A stretch of 64,000 nt of DNA, from positions 62,001 through 126,000 of the forward strand of contig NZ_JBQCHP010000028.1 in the NCBI RefSeq assembly GCF_051954575.1, written 5' to 3'. Source of the DNA: Dyella_B sp035690825. GTDB lineage: Bacteria > Pseudomonadota > Gammaproteobacteria > Xanthomonadales > Rhodanobacteraceae. The notes under the pieces were generated by a model. The model saw nothing but the letters and a program-made list of their open reading frames with translations. It ran no database searches and was not told where the DNA came from. Below are positions 31,067 through 39,757 of this stretch, one piece after another; positions within the stretch are counted from its first letter, which is position 1, and the number at the start of each line of letters is the position of its first letter. A program made the position numbers and the translations under genes.

Positions 31067-32839
31067 TTACCAGGGCAGCAAGCCGCTGCCTTGATAGGGC
31101 GATCCATCCGGATGCGTAAACCAATACACGCGATTGTGGCCGCCAGGGCAGGCCTGGCCGCTGCTGTACGCCGTCACGACATTGTCGGCCGAGCTCACGC
31201 TGCCGCTGTAGCAACCACCCAACGAATCGCTGAACGCAAAGTCTTGCGTCGTTTGTTGGCCGTTGTGGCTGATGATGTGGAAGCCGCTGTCCAGCACCAG
31301 GGTGTCGGAACCCGCCACCTGGTTGTGCACGTCGGCCGCGTAGAGCGGAAATCCACCGAGGCTCAAGCCAGTGTGCTGGTCGTAGCCCTGCTTGATCGCG
31401 GTGAGAATGGAATAATCTCCATTCGATTCCGCGGTCTGGTTGTAGTCCACATGCAGCGGATAGTTGAAGCTCGCCTTGAACTCATCGCTCACGAACCTGC
31501 CGATCGTACTGCGGCTCACACCTTGTACGGTGGTGAGCTGATCGCTGATCTGGTGGTAATCGGTGGCGGTGATATCGAAGGTCTGCGTATCGGCAAAACC
31601 CACGGTTTGATCCACGGTGGTGGTCACGCGGCCGTGCGAGGTATTGGCGTAACCCTGGATCACGAAATGCCGGCTCAGGTTGGTGGTGACCGCACCGGTG
31701 ACGTTGCCGGATGCATCCTGCGTCAGCGTGCTGCCGATGGTCGGCGTCGGCGGCTGGCTGGCCAGCGTGTTGCCCAGCAGGCCACCGGTGACCTGCTTGC
31801 GATGCGGATCCCTGTACACCAGGAGTGCAGCGGTCGCGGAGAAGTAGTTGCTCGCGCCTTGCACGCTCACCGCCACGGTGTGCGGCGAACCATTGCTGAG
31901 GATGCCTGCGAACGGCGTGAGGTCCACGCGGTACGGCATGAAGTTCAGCGCCTGCACGCCCGGCGTCGGCTTCCAGATGAAAAGATCGATGCCGCCGGTA
32001 TAGATCCACGGATACACCGGCGCCACGCCCGCGGCCTGGCCGTCGATGCTCACTTCAGCCTCGCGGAAATTGCCGCCGCCGCATTCCTGTGTTTGGGCCG
32101 CGTATTGATCCGGTACGCACGTGTACCAGAACTCGTCGTTGTGCTGGCTTTGCGTGAACACATCGAGGTAGGCACGTTCGACGTTGCTGGGCAAAGTCAG
32201 CGTGGCGGCGATCTGGTCGCCGGACGTGTTCAAGGTGACCGTATTGCCGACCGGGTCGCTGCCCAGCGGATAGATCGCATCCGGCACACGTAGAGCGGGC
32301 GCTATCGGCGAAGCGGGATAGAACAGCAGGCGCGCACTACCATGGATAACGCCCGTATAGGTGCTATCGACAATGTTGTAGAGAACTGCCTGACCTTGGC
32401 CGGCGTTGCGGAACAAGGCGCTGTAATCGGTCAGATCGCGCTCGACATGCCAGTTCGGCGCCAGATTGGATCTCGGTTCCTGCGTGGTGCCGAAGTAGAG
32501 ATTTACGCCGCCCAGCCAGATCGAAGCCGTGCGATCGAACTGCACGCCGGCGGTGACCGAGAAATCCGCTTCCAGCACCACCTTCGACCAGCGCGTGCCG
32601 CATCCGGCTGGCGGTGCGTAGCTGTAGGGACGTGTGCCGAAATCGTTGAACGTGTCATCGCTGAAAAGCTGCACCACGCACGGCTGGCCCAGTGGACGCG
32701 GCACGGTGGGATCGGCCACGGTGACATTGGCCGATCCAATGGGACTGCTATCCGGCGCCGCCTGCGCGACACCACCCAACACCAAGGACAACCCAGCTAC
32801 CGCCAGGCAACGGCTGAAACACCCCATCGGCAACAACAT
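31067..32839 (-). CDS. Peptide-N4-asparagine amidase A family protein (PNGase A), exported
   Basis: 590 residues with a signal peptide (CLAVAGLSLVLGGVAQA, cleavage about residue 25). The mature protein matches the PNGase A family (PF12222), known best from plants and fungi: CVVQLFSDDTFNDFG, WSKVVLEADFSVTAGVQFDRTASIWLGGVNLYFGTTQEP, then PSNVERAYLDVFTQSQHNDEFWYTCVP, FREAEVSIDGQAAGVAPVYPWIYTGGIDLFIWKP and LNFMPYRVDLTPFAGIL. The family removes N-glycans from glycopeptides by cleaving the Asn-GlcNAc amide. ATG 32839 has GGAGAG upstream. No other N-glycan degradation genes are nearby. Confidence 0.88.
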   Translation of the reverse strand: MLLPMGCFSRCLAVAGLSLVLGGVAQAAPDSSPIGSANVTVADPTVPRPLGQPCVVQLFSDDTFNDFGTRPYSYAPPAGCGTRWSKVVLEADFSVTAGVQFDRTASIWLGGVNLYFGTTQEPRSNLAPNWHVERDLTDYSALFRNAGQGQAVLYNIVDSTYTGVIHGSARLLFYPASPIAPALRVPDAIYPLGSDPVGNTVTLNTSGDQIAATLTLPSNVERAYLDVFTQSQHNDEFWYTCVPDQYAAQTQECGGGNFREAEVSIDGQAAGVAPVYPWIYTGGIDLFIWKPTPGVQALNFMPYRVDLTPFAGILSNGSPHTVAVSVQGASNYFSATAALLVYRDPHRKQVTGGLLGNTLASQPPTPTIGSTLTQDASGNVTGAVTTNLSRHFVIQGYANTSHGRVTTTVDQTVGFADTQTFDITATDYHQISDQLTTVQGVSRSTIGRFVSDEFKASFNYPLHVDYNQTAESNGDYSILTAIKQGYDQHTGLSLGGFPLYAADVHNQVAGSDTLVLDSGFHIISHNGQQTTQDFAFSDSLGGCYSGSVSSADNVVTAYSSGQACPGGHNRVYWFTHPDGSPYQGSGLLPW

Positions 32840-32943
32840 GGTGCAACTCTCCCCACAGTGATGCCCCCTGTCCAACCAAACTAGCATGGGCCTGTGTTTA
32901 GAAAGGCCAAATTCCAGGTGAGCCAGTTGCGTTGCAACACATG

Positions 32944-33204
32944 TCACGCAACACGGGTGGACACTTCCAGTTCGGTCAACCAACGCAGCGCATGCAAGCG
33001 ATCCGTTCCGCACATCGCCGACTCAGGCTTAAGATTGGCGCATACCGCAGGACGGCGCGGATCGCCGAAGATCGCACAGCGATTGTCCTCGGTAAGTTGC
33101 ACGCAGCGCATGCCGGCGGGTTTGCCCTGCGGCATGCCGGGAATCGGCGAGCTGATCGACGGTGCGATGCAACACGCGCCGCAGGCTGCACGACAAGCTG
33201 TCAT
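32944..33204 (-). CDS. YkgJ family cysteine-cluster (zinc/iron-chelating) protein
   Basis: 86 residues with CRAACGACC at residues 4-12, then CVQLTEDNRCAIFGDPRRPAVC and a Cys near LKPESAMC. This is the CxxxCxxCC pattern of the UPF0153/YkgJ family, thought to bind zinc or an iron-sulfur centre. ATG 33204 lies 1 base after the aroE stop, so it is translated from the aroE transcript. A longer in-frame opening overlaps aroE and is rejected. Function unknown. Confidence 0.88.
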   Translation of the reverse strand: MTACRAACGACCIAPSISSPIPGMPQGKPAGMRCVQLTEDNRCAIFGDPRRPAVCANLKPESAMCGTDRLHALRWLTELEVSTRVA

Positions 33205-33205
33205 G

Positions 33206-34042
33206 TCAGGCCACTTGCAGCAGCAATGACTGGTACACCGGTTCGGTGTCCGGACGCCGGCCGTGCCACAGCTCGAACGCATCGGCCGCCTGTTCCACCA
33301 GCATCCCCAGGCCGTCGTAGGCATAGCGCGCACCGGCAGCGCGTGCCCAGGCAAGGAAGGCGAACGCGGATTTGCCGTAGGCGAGGTCGTAGCACGCCGC
33401 ACGCGATCCAGCCAGCGACATCGGCAAGCTCAACGCCTGCCCCAGAGTGCCGGCCGAGGTGGCGTTGACGATCAAATCAAAGCTGCCGATGCTCGCCAGG
33501 TCTTCCCAATAGCGCGTATGCACGCGCGCGGGTTGGCCGATCGCATCGGCCAGCGCGTCGGCGGCTTCGGGCGAACGGTTGACGATGGTGAGGGTCTGCA
33601 CACCCGCTTCGCACAACGACCAGGCGACCGCGCGTGCGGCGCCGCCGGCACCGAGCAGCAGGGCATCGTGACCGCGCAGGTCCAGGTCGTGACGCTCGGT
33701 CAGGTCGCGCACCAGCGCGTCGCCGTCGGTGTTATGGGCGGATAGACGTCCATCTGCAAGACGCGTGAGCACGTTGGCGGTGCCGGCGCGCGTGGCCGCC
33801 TGTGTGCGTTCGTCGGCCAGGGCGAAGGCAGCCGCTTTGTGCGGCAGCGTGACGTTCGCGCCACGCCCCTGTTCGTGCTGGAAGAAATGCCTGACCGTCT
33901 GCGCGAACACGTCCGGCGCCGCATCGATGGCGCGGTAGTCCAGCGCAATCCCCAATTGCTGCGCAAACGCCTGATGGATGCGCGGCGATTGGCTATGCGC
34001 GATGGGATGGCCGAAGACGGCGAACTGCAAAAGTTGGGACAT
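33206..34042 (-). CDS. aroE: Shikimate dehydrogenase (NADP+)
   Basis: A 278-residue enzyme of aromatic amino-acid biosynthesis reducing 3-dehydroshikimate to shikimate. The shikimate-binding SxS is in GHPIAHSQSPRIHQAF, the catalytic Lys in NVTLPHKAAAF (about 65), the conserved Asp in NTDGDALVRDL (about 103), and the NADP loop in LLLGAGGAARAVAWSL with the phosphate-binding NRSPE. Length is normal. It is followed without a gap by the YkgJ-like gene. Confidence 0.96.
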   Translation of the reverse strand: MSQLLQFAVFGHPIAHSQSPRIHQAFAQQLGIALDYRAIDAAPDVFAQTVRHFFQHEQGRGANVTLPHKAAAFALADERTQAATRAGTANVLTRLADGRLSAHNTDGDALVRDLTERHDLDLRGHDALLLGAGGAARAVAWSLCEAGVQTLTIVNRSPEAADALADAIGQPARVHTRYWEDLASIGSFDLIVNATSAGTLGQALSLPMSLAGSRAACYDLAYGKSAFAFLAWARAAGARYAYDGLGMLVEQAADAFELWHGRRPDTEPVYQSLLLQVA

Positions 34043-34095
34043 GCGGGCGCTCCAGCGTGGTGCGCCATTGTAAGCGCGCCGCCGGGTTTTTATGT

Positions 34096-34123
34096 GCTCC
34101 TCCCCCGCAAGCAGGGGAGGAGC
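34096..34123. repeat. 28-bp hairpin of the CTCCCCTGC repeat family
   Basis: GCTCCTCCCC / GGGGAGGAGC with a loop CGCAAGCA. It lies in the 94-bp gap between the TonB-dependent receptor stop and aroE start (both minus strand) and could terminate the receptor transcript. No T-run follows on the minus strand. Confidence 0.6.
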
Positions 34124-34136
34124 TGTTCGCCGGTGC

Positions 34137-36590
34137 TTACCAGCGGTAAGTCACCTTGCCATACCAATAACGGCCGTCGAAACCGAACGGCGAAAGTGCC
34201 GAATATTGCAGGCCATTGCCGCGGTCTTCGTAGCCGCCGTTGTTGGTCAATGCCACCTTGTTCGGGTACTGGTTGGTGACGTTGTCGACACCGGCCGCGA
34301 ACACCCAGTTCTCCAGGCTGTAGTTGGCCGAGAGATTCAGCAGCCAACGCGCAGAGAACTTTTGCCCGACCAGGCCGATGTCCGGATCGGAAACATCGGT
34401 AACCGAGCCGTAGCGGGTCAGGTCGGCATGCACGTCGAAGCCACCCTTCAACCAATCGGTGTAGAGCACGTACTTGGTGCGTGGCGTGCCCTTGGTCAGC
34501 AGACCCTGGTTGTAGGGGCCAAGCAGCGCCGGGTTGCTGATCTGTTCGATATGCACCTGGTTGTAGTTGGCGCTGACGCCGTTGTTGAGGCGTCCCCAGT
34601 CACCCAGTTCCTGCGTGTAGTTCACCACCAGGTCGGCGCCGCGCGTGCGCGTATTGCCGCCATTGACGAAGAACTGCAACTGCGCGATCTGCGGGAAGTT
34701 CGGATTGGTGTTGGTGAGCGGATCGCTGTAAAGGATCTGGTGCCAGATGCGGATCTGGTACACGTCCAAGGTGGCATTGAGCCGATCGAACGGCGTGAAC
34801 ACGAAACCGATCGAGTAGTTGGCCGATTTCTCCGGCGACAACGGTTTGGCGCCGTAGGCGATCGCCAGCGGATCGTTCGGCCGCAATGTGCCTACCTGCA
34901 CGAGTTGCCCGTTGGTCACCAGCGTCACGGTGGAACTGTAATTCACCTGCGCCATCGACGGCGCGCGGAAACCGTTGGACGCGGTGGCGCGCAAGGCGAA
35001 GGTGTCGGTGAACTGATAGCGCCCGGACAACTTGCCAGAGACCACCGAGCCGACACCGCCGGAATAATTTTCGTAACGGCCCGCCACGCCGGCGGAGAAC
35101 TTGTCGGTGACGTCGTTTTCCAGATCGAAATAGGCCGCGTAATTGTGGCGGCTGAAACTGCCGGCGAGATTGGGCGTGATGCCCGGCCACACCTGCGAGC
35201 CGCCCGGATAGACGTTGCCGCTGGCGTCGAGCGCATTCGGATTGAAGTACCACGACGACGGCTCACCCGCGCCCACGTCGTATTCGTCTTTCTTGTATTC
35301 CACACCCCAGGCGACGGTCAGCGGATTCTTGAGAAAGCCCAGGCTGAATTCGCGCGCGGCATCGAAATCCACCACGCTGAGCTTGGTGGCGTAACGACCG
35401 GAGTAGAAGGAGGTCGGGGAGTAGCCGGTTGAATGGTAGAGATTGGTGTTGATGGAATTGGTGATGTCGAAGACCAGATTGTTCTCGCCGTGGCCGGCGG
35501 ACAGATCCCAGTTCCACCCCAGCGCCTGCCCCTTGATGCCCAGCGTGCCCTGGTAATCCTTGGTCGGGTTGACGATGTGCGGCAGGAATCCATTGGGATG
35601 CACCGCGATCACGTTGCGATCCGGGTTGTTCCACATGCGCCAGTAACCGTTGGACGTTACGTCGCGCTTGCCGAAGATCAGGTCACCGTAAAGTTCGAGG
35701 CTGCCGCCAAGGTGATAATCCATATTGATTACGCCTTGCAGGATCTTCTGCGCCGGTTCGCCATAGCGCTGATACGGCGTCGGTGGCGGATAGGGATTGT
35801 TGATGAAATCACGCGGCGGGTAGTTGAAAGTGGGATCGGTGTTCTCAGCGCGATTGGTGTTCATCACGCTCTGGTAATTCCAGGAAAAGCGCAGCCAGCC
35901 CGGTGCCTTGCCTTCCATGCCACCCAGTGGAATCGCTACCGAACCTTCCACGCCGTTGTTGGCGCCGTCGCCGACATCCATCACGCCGCCGTAGACGTCG
36001 ATGCTGTTCTTGCCGGGGCCGGGCGCGCCTTTGAGGATGATGTTGATCACGCCGGCGATGGCGTCCGAACCGTATTGCGCCGAAGCGCCATCGCGCAGCA
36101 CTTCGATATGGTCGATCGCAGCGATCGGTATGGAGTTTAGGTCCACCGGCGCCGAACCGCGGCCCACGCTTTCGTTGTAGTTGACCAATGCGGAGGTGTG
36201 ATAACGCTTGCCGTTGACCAACACCAGTACGTCGTCCGGAGAAAGGCCGCGCAGCGTGGCCGGTCGCAATGCATCGTTACCGTCGTTGATGGCGGGCCTG
36301 GGGAAATCCAGTGAAGGCAACAGGCGATTGAGCGCGGTGGCCAGGTCGCCGGCACCGGTCGCCGCCAGGTCCTTGGGTGTCAGCACGTCGATCGGCGCGA
36401 GCGATTCATCCACCGTGCGGCTGGTGGCGCGCGTACCGGTTACCACAACTTGCTGCAATTGCTTGACGTTCTTGTTGTCTTGCGTGGTGGTGTCTTGTGC
36501 GTGAACGCATGGAATGGAAACCAGCGCGGACAGCATCGACAGCCACAGTGCGTGCCGTTTTAACAACGAGGTATGCAAACGCGTAGGCAT
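34137..36590 (-). CDS. TonB-dependent outer-membrane receptor
   Basis: 817 residues. A signal peptide (LWLSMLSALVSIPCVHAQ) is followed by a plug domain (about 40-175) with VVVTGTRATSRTVDESLAPIDVL (TonB box region), LPSLDFPRPAINDGNDALRPATLRGLSPDDVLVLVNGKRYH and IEVLRDGASAQYGSDAIAGVINI. A 22-strand barrel follows, with the terminal signature FDGRYWYGKVTYRW (aromatic last residue). The form is that of the oar-less, catecholate-like/iron-complex receptor group common in Xanthomonadales. The substrate is not evident. It depends on TonB/ExbB/ExbD such as those at 60-62 kb. ATG 36590 has GGGGAGGGG upstream. Confidence 0.93.
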   Translation of the reverse strand: MPTRLHTSLLKRHALWLSMLSALVSIPCVHAQDTTTQDNKNVKQLQQVVVTGTRATSRTVDESLAPIDVLTPKDLAATGAGDLATALNRLLPSLDFPRPAINDGNDALRPATLRGLSPDDVLVLVNGKRYHTSALVNYNESVGRGSAPVDLNSIPIAAIDHIEVLRDGASAQYGSDAIAGVINIILKGAPGPGKNSIDVYGGVMDVGDGANNGVEGSVAIPLGGMEGKAPGWLRFSWNYQSVMNTNRAENTDPTFNYPPRDFINNPYPPPTPYQRYGEPAQKILQGVINMDYHLGGSLELYGDLIFGKRDVTSNGYWRMWNNPDRNVIAVHPNGFLPHIVNPTKDYQGTLGIKGQALGWNWDLSAGHGENNLVFDITNSINTNLYHSTGYSPTSFYSGRYATKLSVVDFDAAREFSLGFLKNPLTVAWGVEYKKDEYDVGAGEPSSWYFNPNALDASGNVYPGGSQVWPGITPNLAGSFSRHNYAAYFDLENDVTDKFSAGVAGRYENYSGGVGSVVSGKLSGRYQFTDTFALRATASNGFRAPSMAQVNYSSTVTLVTNGQLVQVGTLRPNDPLAIAYGAKPLSPEKSANYSIGFVFTPFDRLNATLDVYQIRIWHQILYSDPLTNTNPNFPQIAQLQFFVNGGNTRTRGADLVVNYTQELGDWGRLNNGVSANYNQVHIEQISNPALLGPYNQGLLTKGTPRTKYVLYTDWLKGGFDVHADLTRYGSVTDVSDPDIGLVGQKFSARWLLNLSANYSLENWVFAAGVDNVTNQYPNKVALTNNGGYEDRGNGLQYSALSPFGFDGRYWYGKVTYRW

Positions 36591-37029
36591 GAGTGACCCC
36601 TCCCCTCTCTCGGAGATAAAAGAAAGATGCGAAATGAGAGCGTGCCTCCCCGACACGCCAGCCTTACCTTCCCCAAAAGGCATTGCCGGCTCGCAAAGTA
36701 GGTCGAAAGTCATGCGCGGGTCAAGACAACTTGACGTGAATTCAAACCTTTCTTGACGGAATGCACAAACGCCGCCTCGCATGCGCACGCGGCAATGTCA
36801 GTCATGCGCAAGCTCGCGATCGACACTGCGGATTTCTGCGGAGGCGCGACGGCTTTCACGCGAAGTTGACGAAGCTCTGCTACGCAAAATTTTTTGCTCG
36901 ATCCAAACGGCGTCGCGCGGTTCTCCCGCAAGCGCGATGCCTTGGCCGGGACAAGCCGTGGCGAGCCATCGCAAGCTATGAGACCGGCGCCCTGCAAGCT
37001 GCATCCATCGTGCAACCAAGGAGTTCTGC
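36591..37029. other. 439-bp intergenic region with the receptor promoter
   Basis: Divergent spacer between the TonB-dependent receptor gene and a small membrane-protein gene. It contains a good promoter for the receptor (36696-36725) and a leader of about 100 bases. The right half (36760-37029) holds no convincing gene; open frames there lack ribosome-binding sites. A short A/T-rich run (AAAATTTTTTG, about 36887-36897) could belong to a promoter for the small gene. Confidence 0.6.
36696..36725 (-). promoter_or_regulatory. Sigma-70-type promoter of the TonB-dependent receptor gene
   Basis: On the minus strand TTGACC (36725-36720) and TACTTT (36701-36696) are separated by 18 bases. The predicted transcript starts near 36689, giving a leader of about 100 bases with a G-rich ribosome-binding region. 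No Fur-like site was clearly seen. Confidence 0.6.
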
Positions 37030-37287
37030 ATGCGCCATTCAATCGACGATTCCGATCGCCACACACGTCTACTCGCCGCGGCATTGCTGTGGCTGTGCAG
37101 TGGCAGCGTGTTACTGGTGACGACGCTGGTGCCCGCCCATACCGAACTGTTCGGTTGGGCGCCGTTCTTCTGGTTGTTCATCGCGCCGTTGGTGGTCGCG
37201 CTTGCCCTGGAACCGACGTTGCCGCGTCAGCTACTGAATTTGTGCAAGCTGCGCCGCCGCAACAACGCGCAGTTGATCTGGACCTGA
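37030..37287 (+). CDS. Small two-helix membrane protein, hypothetical (85 aa)
   Basis: 85 residues with two hydrophobic helices (LLAAALLWLCSGSVLLVTTLVP and FFWLFIAPLVVALALEP) separated by a short periplasmic loop, and a basic C-terminus (LCKLRRRNNAQLIW). AAGGAG lies 7 bases before ATG 37030, which supports translation. It resembles small conserved proteobacterial inner-membrane proteins, but I recognise no family. Convergent with the RimK-like gene (149-bp gap). Confidence 0.78.
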   Translation: MRHSIDDSDRHTRLLAAALLWLCSGSVLLVTTLVPAHTELFGWAPFFWLFIAPLVVALALEPTLPRQLLNLCKLRRRNNAQLIWT

Positions 37288-37436
37288 TTTCCGCTTGGCA
37301 GTGGAGCTAGGTGCGGCCGGAGGCGCCGCACTTGAGGATGACCGGCAGCTAGAAGGGAGTGGTCGCGGCTCACGGTCGGCGCGAAGGAACGCGCGTGCGA
37401 TTCCGGTTCGCCCAGGGAAGGGTGGCCGGAATAGCC

Positions 37437-38921
37437 CTATGCCACGATGCCCATGCGCTTGCGTTCCATGCGGCGCATCAGCTCCTGCATGATGCGGCGA
37501 TAGAGATCCTCGCCCAGGTAGCGGTCTTCCACGCCTGCATCGATCGATGGATTGTCGTTCACTTCGATCACCACGACCTTGTCGCCAACCTGCTTCAGGT
37601 CCACGCCATAGAGACTGTCGCCCACCGCGTTGGTGGCCTTGAGCGCCAACTTGATCACGTCGGCGGGCGCATCGCGCACGGGAATGGTTTCGAAACCGCC
37701 CGATTTGTCGGTGCCTTTCGCGCCGTGGTTGTAGATCTGCCAATGGCCGCGCGACATGTAGTACTTGCAGGCATACAGCGGCTCGCGATTGAGCACGCCG
37801 ATGCGCCAGTCGAAATCGGTGTAGACGAATTCCTGCGCCAGCAGCAAGGCGCTGTGCTGGAACAGTTCGCTCGCCGCTTTTTCGAAATGCGCTTCGCTTT
37901 CCACCTTGACCACGCCGCGCGAGAACGAGCCGTCGGGAATTTTCAGCACCAGCGGAAAGCCGAGTTTTTCGGCGACCTCCTTCAAGCCCTTGGTGTCGTC
38001 GCGATACAGGATTTCGGTGCGCGGCACGGCGAGCTTGCGGGAGATCATCAAATCGTTGAGGAAGATCTTGTTCGTACAACGCAGGATCGAACTGGGATCG
38101 TCGATCACCACCATGCCTTCGCGTTCGGCGCGATGCGCAAAGCTGTAGGTGTGGTTGTCGCTGGCGGTGGTTTCGCGAATGAACAGGCCGTCGTATTCGG
38201 CCAGGCGCTGGTAATCGTTCTTACCGATCGGATCGACTTCGATGCCCAGCTCCTTGCCCGCCGCGATGAACGACTTCAGCGCCTTTTTGTTCGACGGCGG
38301 CATCGCTTCGTTGGGATCGACCAGCATGGCCAGGTCGTAACGGTACAGGCGGCGCGCGCGCGGCTTGCGCCACAGCTTCTTGGAGAAGCGGTCGAGCTCT
38401 GCGGCGAAGGCGTCTTCCTGCGCATCGTCCAGCGTGTGCAGGCCGACCGGTTTGACCGAAGCGATCTGCCACACGCGCTCGCGCTCGAACTCGATGCGCA
38501 GCAACGGGCATGGATAAATTTCGAACACCTGCCGCGCCAGATCCTGTAGCGCGGGGTAGGCGGTTTCGCCGAAATAGACCAGGGTGCCGAAGTCGGTGGT
38601 GTCGCGCCCGCCCGCTGGCAGAAAGTGGGTGAGCTTGGCGTTGAGGTCTTCGATGGCCAGGCCGTACAGCGATCGGCGGCGCAGATCGTTCACGGTGCGC
38701 ACGGAGGGCATCACGCGATGTCCGCGCGCCTCGGCCAGCAGCGACACGTAATATCCCGTACCCAGGTATTTGTAGCTGCGGCACAGGTTGATCACGTGGG
38801 TGCGTTCCTCATCCCCGCCTACCGGCTCGCGCAGGTAGTCCATGGCGGTGACGACGTCGACGGACGGATAGTAGGAGCCCCAGTCGGAAGCTTTCTCGAC
38901 GACGATGACGAGTCGGGTCAT
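37437..38921 (-). CDS. RimK-like ATP-grasp ligase with RimK-like N-terminal domain
   Basis: 494 residues. The N-terminal half (about 1-230) is the 'RimK-like ATP-grasp N-terminal' domain: MTRLVIVVEKASDWGSYYPS, INLCRSYKYLGTGYYVSLLAEARGHRVMPSV. The C-terminal ATP-grasp domain (about 270-485) contains DDPSSILRCTNKIFLNDLM, FPLVLKIPDGSFSRGVVKV, YTDFDWRIGVLNREPLYACKYY and GVDLKQVGDKVVVIEVNDNPSID (metal-binding EVNDNP). Such proteins are predicted to join an amino acid, often glutamate, to a peptide or cofactor. GAGGTGTC precedes ATG 38921. The divergent gene encodes a GNAT acetyltransferase, a common partner. Confidence 0.9.
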   Translation of the reverse strand: MTRLVIVVEKASDWGSYYPSVDVVTAMDYLREPVGGDEERTHVINLCRSYKYLGTGYYVSLLAEARGHRVMPSVRTVNDLRRRSLYGLAIEDLNAKLTHFLPAGGRDTTDFGTLVYFGETAYPALQDLARQVFEIYPCPLLRIEFERERVWQIASVKPVGLHTLDDAQEDAFAAELDRFSKKLWRKPRARRLYRYDLAMLVDPNEAMPPSNKKALKSFIAAGKELGIEVDPIGKNDYQRLAEYDGLFIRETTASDNHTYSFAHRAEREGMVVIDDPSSILRCTNKIFLNDLMISRKLAVPRTEILYRDDTKGLKEVAEKLGFPLVLKIPDGSFSRGVVKVESEAHFEKAASELFQHSALLLAQEFVYTDFDWRIGVLNREPLYACKYYMSRGHWQIYNHGAKGTDKSGGFETIPVRDAPADVIKLALKATNAVGDSLYGVDLKQVGDKVVVIEVNDNPSIDAGVEDRYLGEDLYRRIMQELMRRMERKRMGIVA

Positions 38922-39274
38922 GACACCTCAATAGACCAGCAGGATGGACGTCGTCGCGTAGGGGAAACGAGGCGGCGCAGCGCAAGGCGGCAGTGTCTTG
39001 CAGCTTGGCGAAGCGCACAAGGGTGCGTGATGAAGATGGAATAAATGTGGGGGAGGGGGAAATGGGCGAGCGTGCACGCCGGCGCTCCGCGCCGTGCATG
39101 GTACGGCGAAAAGCCTGTGTGCTCGCTGCGGCCCGACGTATTCCCTTCTGCCTATTCCCTCCCCACCCCGGCTGCACTAGAGTGCCGCGCTTGCTCGACC
39201 CGAGCTTGAGCCAAGAGCCCGTCCCGTCCCATCGTGCCTGCCGCAGGCGCATTGTTTCGCGAGAAGAACCACTG
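38922..39274. other. 353-bp divergent spacer between the ATP-grasp and GNAT genes
   Basis: No gene seen. It contains a CGTGCACGCCGGCG / CGCCGTGCATGG-type inverted repeat (about 39071-39101) and a stretch CGTATTCCCTTCTGCCTATT (39138-39157) resembling the ATTCCCTATTCCC repeat found before hslU. Promoters for both flanking genes should be here but no strong -35/-10 pair stands out. Confidence 0.55.
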
Positions 39275-39751
39275 ATGACCGCATCGCCAGCCACCGCCTC
39301 CGTGCGGGTGCGCCGCGCCGAACTTTCCGATCTCGACGATCTGGTCGCACTCGAACAGGCCACGTTCGACAGCGATCGGATCAGCCGTGCGCAGTTTCGC
39401 CGCCACCTGGACAGCGATAGCGCGCGGGTGTTGGTGGCCAGCGCCAACCATCGGCGCTTTCTCGGCACCGCGATGGTGTTCTTCCGCAAGGGCAGCCGCG
39501 TGGCCCGGCTTTATTCGATCGCCAGCCTGCCCGAGGCGCGCGGCAAGGGCGTGGGCACGGCGCTGATCGAAGCGGCCGAATCCGCGGCACGCCAGCGGCG
39601 CTGCCAGGCGCTGCGACTGGAAGTGCGCACCGACAACGACAGCGCGATCCGCTTGTACGAGCGGCTGGGTTATCACCGCATTGGGCCGGTGAAGGCAGGG
39701 TTCTACGAGGATGGTTCAGACGCGCTCCAGTACGAGAAGACGCTCGGCTGA
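39275..39751 (+). CDS. GNAT family N-acetyltransferase
   Basis: 158 residues with the GNAT fold: VRVRRAELSDLDDLVALEQATFDSD, then motif A RLYSIASLPEARGKGVGTALIEAAE (acetyl-CoA pyrophosphate loop RGKGVGTAL, about 90-98) and motif B LRLEVRTDNDSAIRLYERLGYHRIG. In many proteobacteria such an acetyltransferase, often fused to a C39-type peptidase domain, lies next to a RimK-like ATP-grasp gene; here only the acetyltransferase part is present, and it is divergent from the ATP-grasp gene. Target unknown. ATG 39275 preferred; the upstream opening lacks conservation-like sequence. Confidence 0.88.
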   Translation: MTASPATASVRVRRAELSDLDDLVALEQATFDSDRISRAQFRRHLDSDSARVLVASANHRRFLGTAMVFFRKGSRVARLYSIASLPEARGKGVGTALIEAAESAARQRRCQALRLEVRTDNDSAIRLYERLGYHRIGPVKAGFYEDGSDALQYEKTLG

Positions 39752-39757
39752 GCCGCA

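Noticed and set aside
34092..35432. A 446-codon plus-strand open frame opposite the TonB-dependent receptor
   Set aside because: Antisense shadow with low-complexity Val/Arg-rich sequence; the receptor reading on the minus strand is unmistakable.
37437..38921. RimK that glutamylates ribosomal protein S6
   Set aside because: It has a long extra N-terminal domain absent from true RimK (about 300 residues), so a different substrate is more likely.
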